64,000 bases of DNA, taken from Achatina immaculata. Lineage: Eukaryota; Mollusca; Gastropoda; Stylommatophora; Achatinidae. This document shows, one piece after another, positions 56,257 through 64,000 of this stretch (positions are counted from its first letter, which is position 1; each line of letters starts with the position of its first letter). The notes under the pieces were generated by a model, which saw only the letters and a program-made list of their open reading frames with translations, had not been told where the DNA came from and searched no databases. A program made the translations under genes and the position numbers. The stretch covers positions 49,629,430-49,693,429 of the forward strand of contig CM019692.1 of assembly GCA_009760885.1 (NCBI GenBank). The letters run 5' to 3'.

Positions 56257-57649
56257 CCAGAAGAAAACTAGCTATATTAAGAAAATTGAGTGGAACCACA
56301 TGGGGAGCTAGTGAAAGAATCCTCAAGAATGTATATCAGCAAAGTATTCTACCACATTTAGAATATGGCTCAACATCTTGGTGCAGAGCATCAAACACTA
56401 CGCTGCATAATCTAGACAAGGTTCAAAATCAGTCACTACGGATTATCACAGGTGCCATGAGGTCCACACCAATAGTAGAAATGCAGAAAATAGTTGGTGT
56501 TCAAGCGCTAAAGGAATGTAGAGACACAAAGGTCATGACCATTGGAGAAAAATTCCTTAGCTCTGTAAGCCATCCCCTGAAGGAGAGATTCAATAACTTG
56601 GCATTAGGACGGCTTAAAAGAAGCAGCTTCATTCATCAGGCCAAGCGTATGCGTAAGCTGATACCTGACCTTCCAACTGTAGTCGCTTCATTATCATCTG
56701 TACCAGAGCATACACCATGGAAAGAAGCAGATTATACACAAATAACTATTCAGACTGAAGTGAAAAGTGTGCAGAATGGTGAGATGCAGAGCAGTCTTGT
56801 AAGATCAATAGCCACACTTAGTGTTCTAGATGACAAATATCCATGTGATACCTGGATACGTGTGTATACAGATGGATCTGCACATAATGCCATAAAGAAT
56901 GGTGGGGCAGGAGCATATATTGAATATCCAAACAACACCATTGACAAGATTTCCATACCCACTGGTAAATACTGCAACAACTTTGATGCAGAAGTTAGGG
57001 CAATTATTGCTGCAGTTGAAAAACTATCAGACTCCAGAATTGATACATGTCCTGTAGTAATTCTCACAGATGCAAGATCAGTACTGGAGGCTCTTCAGTG
57101 CAACAAACTACCAGAACTTAAGAATGCCTTGTCAAAAATTGGCTTACAACATGGAGTCACTTTGCAATGGATTCTCTCCCACTGTGGGATACCAGGCAAT
57201 GAGAAGGCTGACCATCTGGCCAAAGAGGGCACTGAAATGGAGCAACCTGACATACCAATCACCTATAATCAGAAGAAAAGCAGGATAAAAACCTACAGGA
57301 AGCCACAAACACCACCACATGATGACTATCACATGCTAAACAGAAAGGAACAAGTCACCATCTTCCGTCTCCGAACAGGACACAGCCGACTCCGAAGTCA
57401 TATGTATACAAAGTTTAAGGTTGGTACTACTAATCTATGTACATGTGCCCAGGTGCCCCAAACTGTGGAACATATCCTCCAGAACTGCATCAACTACGAG
57501 ACACTGAGAAATAATTACTGGCCCAGTGAAACCACTAAAGAAGATAAGCTCTACGGTTCCATACATGAGTTACAAAAAACAGTGAAATTTATCCAAGAGA
57601 CAGGACTGCAGATATAGACAGACAATGTGAACGAAGAAGAAGAAGAAGA
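56257..57649 (+). mobile_element. 5'-truncated LINE-A with intact 443-codon ORF
   Basis: AGTACTGAAAGA lies at 56245-56256 and 57650-57661. The ORF at 56286-57617 covers the end of the RT region, RNase H ([59 protein letters not shown]) and the HILQNC C-terminal segment. Asp, Glu, Asp and His/Asp catalytic positions are all present. There is no RT domain, so it cannot move itself. Confidence 0.94.
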
Positions 57650-57661
57650 AGTACTGAAAGA

Positions 57662-58494
57662 ACTGTGGTGGGATCAGTTAGAGAACTGGCTTCTCCTGAA
57701 AAGTGATCACAGACCAATCCCAGATGAAAAAACCGGGCACTGGATCTGTGTTCGGGAACAAAGACAGAGAGACCTTACCTCTAGAAGCTGAGCTCATGAA
57801 AGTGTATTACCCTATGATATCATGTCTACAGCAAGTCATATTTTTGAGTTAAATGATTTTAAATAAGCACCTGAAGTTGCAAACATTTCACTCCTAACTT
57901 CTCTCACACAAACAAATAATGATTAGTTAAAAGAAAATAACACAACATAAAAACAATATAATGTAAGACTGTTTAATCCATACGGTTTATGTCCCATCAC
58001 AAAAACCAAAACAAAGCACATTTGTCTTTCACACGCATCACAACATACAAACAATGACATTTTATAAAAGTAATGACTGTCCAGACATCTGCTCTCATGC
58101 ACTTTCTCTTATTTAATCTATTTGGTTTATCCCACATCACATTAATATCCACAAATTATACTCATCTTTTTCACCCTTACAATCCCTGCTACTGTCACAC
58201 ACACACACACACACCCAAAAACTCAACCAACATCTCACCAGCATTCAAATACTAAAATGATATAGTCTGAAAAGTAACTTGTTAGAAATTATTTAAATGT
58301 TTGTTATAAAACATATGTTAGAAGATCTGTACCGACAATGTATTTTTGTTTATGTATATATCTGTGTGTGGTTAATTACTTTTTTTTTAATTACTAGGTT
58401 AATTGCTTCTTCTCTTTTACTTTGAATGTAATAGTTTAATCTTACACTCTTTTGATATGTTTTTTTTCCTAATGTAATTTGTAAACTTGTATTA
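57662..58494. other. Intergenic: (CA)n, nothing else recognised
   Basis: A CA run lies at about 58197-58215. No gene was recognised. Confidence 0.5.
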
Positions 58495-58612
58495 AATCAA
58501 GTGTGTGGGAAGAATGAAAGATGGAGTGATGAAGGGCAGAATGTAAGATGAGCCTGCATGCAAAATTCTTTACTCTTTAAAAAATACAGATTATTCATTC
58601 ATTCATTCATTC
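58495..58612 (+). repeat. Dispersed repeat R2 end
   Basis: GCAGAATGTAAGATGAGCCTG then CATTCATTCATTC matches the repeat end at 18660-18750. It lies just downstream of the MRPL44 stop codon. Confidence 0.6.
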
Positions 58613-58640
58613 TCACACAAGTAGTGATTCTGACAAATTT

Positions 58641-58849
58641 TTAAGCTGTGCCCTCTCGTACTTTCTCATTCTGAAAGTGTTTTCTAATCACATCTTCTGC
58701 ACTGATATTTATCCTCTTGTAGTCCAACTGCAAATTCTCTGCCATCTTTCCAAAAATTAAAGGGGGCCTACTGTCTTCTGTCTTCATTATCTTTTTAATT
58801 CCTTCCCTTGCAGCCATTTCTTCCGCTATCAGAGCAGTTTCCCCTGGGG
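58641..58849 (-). CDS. MRPL44: MRPL44 last exon
   Basis: The exon has 209 nt after CTCTTCAG and stops at TAA. It encodes SPGETALIAEEMAAREGIKK and ends KVREGTA. The GPGET...AEEEAAR helix of the mL44 dsRNA-binding domain is clear; the charged tail of about 45 residues is longer and less conserved. Confidence 0.92.
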
Positions 58850-61800
58850 CTGAAGAGTGAAAACAAATAAACTTTGAATTCAGTTTCTGAAAACCTATAA
58901 CTTCATGAACAGAGAAAAAAGTCTTCTCACACATATCAAACATGGCTACTAACAACGGCAATGAATATTATTATTTGTATAAATACAACATAGTAAGCAA
59001 GGAAATTAAAAGTACAACTTTGCCTTTCAACACCTGTTAAAATCTTAAATCCTGTCCCTAAACACCAAAATGGCTATCTATAAAACTATAAGACCAGCCA
59101 TCATCTACGGATCAGAAACACGGAGCACAACCAAGAAAGATGATCAGCAATTGCAGGTCTCTGAGAATAAGATTCTAAGAAGAATATGTGGGCCCCTAAA
59201 GGATACCAACAGTGGAGATTGGAGAGCTAGAAAGAATACCGAACTTAACAGTTTATTTAAATCCCAAAGAATTATAAATGTCTTGAAACTGAACAGATTG
59301 TGCTGGTTGGGCCATGTAGAAAGAATGGAAGAGAACAGATAAACGATAATGATGTATGTACAAGAGATGAAGGAAACAAGACCAAGGGGTAGACCAAGAC
59401 TGAGATGGAAAGACAACGTAGAAGAGGATATAAAGGAAATTGGTGTCACCAACTGGAGAGAGGAAATTAAAAATAAAGAGGAATAGAGGCGAACTTTATC
59501 TGCAGCAATGAGCCTTAATGGCTTGGAAAGCTGAAGAAGAAGAAGAAGAATAAATACAATAATTAAAAACATTTCTAGTAAGCTGCATTTATTCTAGTTT
59601 CCTTTGAAAAAAAAAATTTCAATCACGTTATAAATTATCTAAATTTATTAACTTTGGTTTTAATAGTTTCTGCTTCATTTTTTAACATTAGGGATATTAA
59701 CTCTTTCCGTGCGTATGGTCGAAAATTCGACAATCATTGTTCCATTAAAACAGGCGGTGTAACATTTATATTGTCCGGATTTCGTCCGCGATTCCGGTGA
59801 CACTTTCAAAATGGAGAATGCGTGCCTAGTTATGAGCGATGCCGAGCGAGAACAAGGATGCGAAGCATGGAAATTTTTCAATTTTTGACGATGTAGATAG
59901 GGGTATGGACATAGCCTATGGCCACCCCGCTGCTCTTGAATGTTTTCTAAGTAGATTTAGACATATTTAGACAACTGGAGAAGTAGTTAGGAGTAGTTAG
60001 GAGGTTATTTCAGACATTCAGTACGCGAAAATGCCATACGGAGTCACAATACGAGATCGATAAGTAGATCTACACATCTTAGATGGTAAATAGGGGTAAG
60101 AAGCGCGAATCTAGACCTAGCCAATGGTGAGCTGGCCACATTCAGTGTCTAAAAACATCACATTACTTCTTTTTTCCTAAAAAACTCTGCATTTATGAAA
60201 TTTTCATTCATTTAGCTACACTTTGACACATATTACGTATATGGAAGTACATGGAAACACTGTTTTCCATTCCATTTTACAACTAGACCCCCTTACAGTC
60301 AAGGCTCGCATTTTACTCCCGCACGCAACGACACGTCCGTGTTTCTTCCTCCCGCACAGGAAGAGTTAATGTTTCTTCTACTTCACTGTATACATTTATA
60401 GCCTATACCTGCAGTTGTTGTGATATACTGGGCTTTTTTTTTCCTTAGCTTTGTACAGGTAATTTCTCAGGACCACTAGTCATGTCTCAGTGACTCACAG
60501 CTGGCGCAAGTTTTGGAGGATGCACCCTGTGATTTAAGACACGGCAAAGAAGCCTTGAAGCAGAGATCAAAAAGATCACCTACACCTGGAGAGGGATAGA
60601 AGCAGCTACCCAATAGAGAGGCCTTGTTGATGGCCTATGTCCCAGAAAGGGGTAAAGAAGGCGAGGAATGACACTGTGGTTTGAGGTTCCTGACGATAAG
60701 AAGATTGGGCGAAATGGCAAAGACTTGATCTTTGCAACTGTCAAAAAAAAAAAAAAAATGCCTGGCTCTGCTGCTAGTTCTTGGCAGCAGCCTTGTTACA
60801 CACTCGTGGATCTTTGTACAACACAGTCAACGCATCGTTACACATTCGTGGATCTTTGTACAACACAGTCAACGCGTCGACACTTAGCCACCCTGCCCGC
60901 ATTTACTTACATTTTGCAACAAGTTGCTTGTCACTGTAGATGCCTACCCAGTAGAGTGACAGGACAGTGCTGACGCCAGACTTCCATAACAACCTGGAAA
61001 CAAGAAAGTAACCACAGTTACAGAAACAGAACCTTCAGATCTATTCTTTTGTAACAGATGTAACATTGATACTCTGCTCAAGACACATTTCATAAAAAAA
61101 AAAAAAACTCTTAAAAAAAAAAACCAAACAAAAAACTCAGCTCTGATGGGTCAAAGTAGATTAAGCAAAATTCACACATGTAAAAATCCACTGATTAAAT
61201 ATGATTTGTAAAACTGAGTCAACTTATTTGTAAAACTCAATGTAGTACTTATAAATAGCAGCAGAGATAACCATGAATGTATACAGAGATAACCATGAAT
61301 GTATAATGAGGTTTTACAAAATAGGTAGAAAAAAGTAAGCACATGGAATAAATTTAATAAACAAAAGACAAACAGTGGAAAAGGAAGGAAACAGAAACCA
61401 AAGTTTGAAAAAAAAAAAAAAAAGAGGAAGACAAGGGGTGAAAAAAAAAATGATAAAAGAACAAAATGGTTTCATCACTATACATTAAAAAAAAAAAATT
61501 TATATCTATTAAAAAAAACAAACTGTAAAGATAGTTCCATAGCAAATGATGTAGGGGATGAAGCATTAGAGACCTCATTATGCTGGGCCATCAGCGTATG
61601 AGGTAGAGTGGCCAGTTCCTTTCCTTCCCAGATTTTCTCTGGTACCCGTTTTATGAGGCTAGGTCGACGTCGGGGCCGTAGTGGTTGGGAAAAAAAAAAA
61701 AATCCCACTCAGCTGGGGATTCAAACCCTTGACCATTCAGTTGCTACATGAGTGCTCTAACCACTATGTTAGCCGGTGCCATATATAAATTACAAATTTA

Positions 61801-63502
61801 TAAAACATGGACTGATATGAAACAAACAAAAAAAAAGTCGAATAACAAAAAAAAATACTCAGACTGTAGACGCAGCTCAGGATCTGGTAAGTTGCATGAA
61901 AAAACCTAGCAACATGATATGAGACTGACTTAAGAATGATTTCCAAGAGCGCCTTGAATGAGAGCTTTCAGAAATGGAAAAGACATAGGCAGCAGCATGT
62001 AACTACTTCTAAGGGGACCATTTTAGTTTTCAACGATTTTTAAAATATTAATTAAGCTTACAGAAGCTAGTCCAAGCATTTTTACATTAATTAAGCTTAC
62101 CAAAGCTAGTCCAAGCATTTTTACATTAATTAAGCTTACCAAAGCTAGTCCAAGCATTTTTACATTAATTAAGCTTACCGAAGCTAGTCCAAGCATTTTT
62201 CGATCAAGCTCATACTTGCCTTGACTCCGGTGCACCACGCCCACTCAAAGCTAGCACAGCTGTCAGCAGTCCCATTGGGTTGATTATTTCCCACAGCTCG
62301 TTAACATCTTTGCCCACTAACTGAGTCAGCACAAAGTCCCGAACAAAAGTTTCCGCTCTCTCCTGACCCTGGATAAAAATTAATTATGGTGTAACTTTCA
62401 AGCGAACAACATGAAAAGTTCGACAACTACTGTTTTCTTATAATTTCTATCAATTCTGTGATAATTTGCATCATTTTCACTTAAAATTTTTAAAAGACTT
62501 ATCCTTCCTTACTATAACTTCATTAAACTGAAACATCAGCTTCTTGCCCACTTTTTGAGTTTCATATAAATGCTTTCCTTTACATTATAGAAAGAATAAA
62601 CTGGCCTGTTAGTCAGAGATTGATAATAAAAGTGAAAAAAAAATTCTCAAAAGATAAAAAAAAAGTGACACAGGTCTTCACAACATGTTGAGGTGGTATC
62701 AGATAAAGTAGGCTAATCTAGTATCTGATAAAGTAGGCAGCTAATCTAGCATCAGATAAAGTAGACAGCTAATCTAGCATCAGATAAAGCAGACAGCTAA
62801 TCTAGCGTCAGATAAAGTAGGCAGCTAATCTAGCATCAGATAAAGCAGACAGCTAATCTAGCATCAGATAAAGCAGACAGCTAATCTACAGAAAGGGAGA
62901 ACAGGAAAATATACATACACAATGTTAAGTGAGAAATGCTTCGACTGCTAGGAGTGACTAACATCTCAAATCTGTAAGGGGTGACTAATGTTCTTCAGAC
63001 CCGTCCACCCATCCATGTCCTTGGTCGGCGATCAATTAAGCAGCCACCACCCAATACACCTTGTGGCATCCTGATGGGGCAGCAACAAATTCTCTCCACT
63101 TCTCAGAGTCTATGGCTAAGCCTTTGAACTGTGTCCCAGCTGTGCTGCCTGCTATTCAGTTCTGCTTCTACAGTTCTCCACCAAGTAGCTTGTGGTTGAT
63201 CTTCGTATTTTTTCCCCCATGAGCATCAGTTTCGTGGTTGTCTCAGTGATGTTCCTAGAGTCCACTCAGAGCATATGACCAATCTATTCTCAGTGTTCTT
63301 TTTTTTTGGCTCTTATAACATGCATGGCTTGTTCATATCTTTTAGACCCTTTAAGGGTGACTAATGTTTTAGAATGCTAAAACGTGGCTAAATGTTTCTG
63401 GCCGCTAAAAAGGTAGCTACTTTATGTTACCTGATCTTTGAGCAAAGCTCCAACAACAGCTTTGAATGTCACACTCAGTGTTGTCTGGGAGACTGGAAAC
63501 TC
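58641..63502 (-). CDS. MRPL44: Mitochondrial ribosomal protein mL44, C-terminal half (5'-partial)
   Basis: mL44 is a component of the large subunit of the mitochondrial ribosome, built from an RNase III-like domain and a double-stranded RNA-binding domain. Four exons join in phase into 513 nt (170 residues plus stop), about half of the usual 330-residue protein. Recognisable family segments in order: TLSVTFKAVVGALLKDQ; FVRDFVLTQLVGKDVNELW; IINPMGLL; GAPESR; SLYWVGIYSDKQLVAK; SPGETALIAEEMAARE. The upstream exons, with start codon and most of the RNase III fold, lie beyond the right edge. The second intron from the right appears to be GC-AG. It lies upstream of hexokinase on the same strand, about 7 kb away, with no evidence of co-regulation. 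Confidence 0.9.
59060..59556 (+). mobile_element. RTE-like LINE-E fragment with (GAA)n tail
   Basis: The plus strand reads KTIRPAIIYGSETRSTTKKD, LKLNRLCWLGHVERMEENR, then RPRGRPRLRWKDNVEEDIKE and GVTNWREE. It ends ATGAGCCTTAATGGCTTGGA and (GAA)n. It is antisense in the last MRPL44 intron. Confidence 0.88.
59701..60365 (-). mobile_element. piggyBac-like MITE, copy 2
   Basis: TTAA flanks it at 59697-59700 and 60366-60369. It is the reverse complement of copy 1 at 14611-15356, with CTCTTTCCGTGC and, from the other end, CTCTTCCTGTGCGGG. It is non-coding and lies in the last MRPL44 intron. Confidence 0.85.
60911..60993 (-). CDS. MRPL44: MRPL44 exon (start of dsRNA-binding domain)
   Basis: The exon has 83 nt between TTTCCAG and AAAT|GTAAGT. 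It encodes LLWKSGVSTVLSLYWVGIYS and then DKQLVAK, matching the family LTRQSG-x-LPLYFVGLYSDK-x-LIAEG. Confidence 0.92.
61545..61782 (-). mobile_element. SINE S2, uninterrupted
   Basis: The minus strand begins GGCACCGGCTAACATAGTGG (A box region) and has GGTCAAGGGTTTGAATCCCC (B box), a T-run, ACCTAGCCTCATAAAACGGG and the body shared with the split copy at 23726-25590. Confidence 0.9.
62047..62202. repeat. 39-bp minisatellite next to the MRPL44 GC donor
   Basis: Four units start at 62047, 62086, 62125 and 62164. On the minus strand three of them carry CTT(T/C)GGTAAGC, a strong 5' splice site match; the farthest has CTGTAAGC. The array begins 16 bp past the exon end. Confidence 0.95.
62218..62219 (-). 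promoter_or_regulatory. MRPL44: Non-canonical GC 5' splice site (MRPL44)
   Basis: AG|GCAAGT matches the usual consensus of GC-AG introns. It was chosen because only this boundary restores the conserved APESR-L join. Confidence 0.75.
62220..62368 (-). CDS. MRPL44: MRPL44 exon ending at a GC donor
   Basis: The exon has 149 nt after TTTATCCAG. It encodes GQERAETFVRDFVLTQLVGK, DVNELWEIINPMGLL and ALSGRGAPES plus two bases of Arg. Keeping the next exon's frame requires the boundary TCAAG|GCAAGT, a consensus-like GC donor; the GT four bases further on would shift the frame. Confidence 0.9.
62697..62888. repeat. 28-bp minisatellite, about 7 units
   Basis: The unit is CATCAGATAAAGCAGACAGC followed by TAATCTAG. 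It lies inside an MRPL44 intron. Confidence 0.95.
63005..63345 (-). mobile_element. RTE-like LINE C-terminal relic
   Basis: The minus strand in two frames gives WRTVEAELNSRQHSWDTVQR and then LAIDSEKWREFVAAPSGCHK, the typical ORF2 C-terminus before the stop. It is badly decayed. Confidence 0.6.
63431..63502 (-). CDS. MRPL44: MRPL44 exon (RNase III-like domain)
   Basis: The exon has 72 nt between TATGCAG and GATCAG|GTAACA. It encodes EFPVSQTTLSVTFKAVVGAL and then LKDQ, matching the E(D/E)FP-x-TFKAVVGAL segment of mL44. It leaves in phase 0. Confidence 0.88.
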
Positions 63503-64000
63503 CTGCATACATATTAAGGAGATTTAAAAAAAAAAAAATTGATCACATATCAAAGACTTGGTGTGAAATAGCATATGACATTTGGAAGGCTGTTATGAAA
63601 AAAAAAAATGGACAAAGATGCAAAATAACAGACTACTGCTAAACCCGTGAGACAACAGGTCTTCTGCGCATAAATTAAAACAGCATCAGCCATAAATCTT
63701 TCGTGGCTGAGAGCCACTGCATCAACAGTGATGTAGTTTCTCAGACTGGAAGTAGTGGATTCTATATCCCATGCTGTCATTTTCTAATTTATTAGTTATA
63801 AGAATGGGCACCTGTCATGCTGTACTTTGGTAAATCACGCTGAAAAAAAGTGAGGAATTTCAACTGGCACATCAATGAGCAATGCATAAATGGCTGTCAG
63901 TGACTGATGAGAAAGGTAGGATTTTGTGAGTATTTCACGAATATGGGACTTCATCTGAATTAAAAGCGGGCAAAGAAAGAAGGGAAAAGAAATGTAATTT
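63503..64000. other. MRPL44 intron at the right edge: no exon recognised
   Basis: A 76-codon minus-strand ORF (63550-63780) does not resemble mL44. The next upstream exon must lie outside the window. Confidence 0.55.

Noticed and set aside
58641..58961. Possible end of a second hexokinase domain
   Set aside because: The PGETALIAEEMAARE motif and the upstream exons fit mL44, not hexokinase.
63550..63780. Candidate further MRPL44 exon
   Set aside because: The translation lacks mL44 motifs, and no splice sites give a sensible join to 63502.

Overview
The window is eukaryotic genomic DNA: split genes with GT-AG introns, AT-rich spacers, many decayed retrotransposons, tRNA-headed SINEs and minisatellites. 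The mix (RNase-H-bearing I/Nimb-like LINEs, many RTE-like LINEs, piggyBac-like and mariner relics) suggests an invertebrate, probably a mollusc. The taxon is an inference from the repeats.

Two host genes are supported, both on the minus strand. (1) A hexokinase gene runs from an ATG at 51624 to a TAG at 13370. I placed 12 coding exons whose splice phases all agree; they give 1437 nt and a 478-residue single-domain (about 50 kDa) hexokinase. Most sugar- and ATP-site residues are kept, but the conserved Asn of the N-D catalytic pair is Ser. (2) Upstream on the same strand, four exons (63502 down to 58641) encode the C-terminal half of the mitochondrial ribosomal protein mL44 (MRPL44). One of its introns appears to be a GC-AG intron. 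Its 5' half lies beyond the window.

Layout: 1-13.3 kb is the 3' flank of hexokinase. It holds a 20-copy 56-bp satellite, LINE fragments, a nearly full-length I-like LINE (6610-11080) and a piggyBac-like relic (11120-12119). 13.4-51.6 kb is hexokinase, with introns full of RTE-like LINE ends, SINEs, a mariner relic and a TTAA-flanked MITE. A decaying C2H2 zinc-finger ORF lies on the opposite strand inside the 14-kb intron 4. 51.6-58.6 kb is intergenic, with minisatellites and a young truncated I-like copy. 58.6-64 kb is MRPL44.

The most unusual feature is a tandem array in hexokinase intron 10. A 45-bp unit consisting of the last 27 nt of exon 10 plus its 5' splice site is repeated about nine times, so copies of the donor are laid out in series. 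The first two extra donors would add 15 or 30 residues in frame. Other points of interest are a non-autonomous LINE derivative nested in a SINE, two loci where an RTE-like family lies as convergent inverted pairs, and several long palindromes.

No RNA gene, CRISPR array or prokaryotic feature was seen. Exon calls rest on reading-frame and protein-family agreement only; no transcript data were available.
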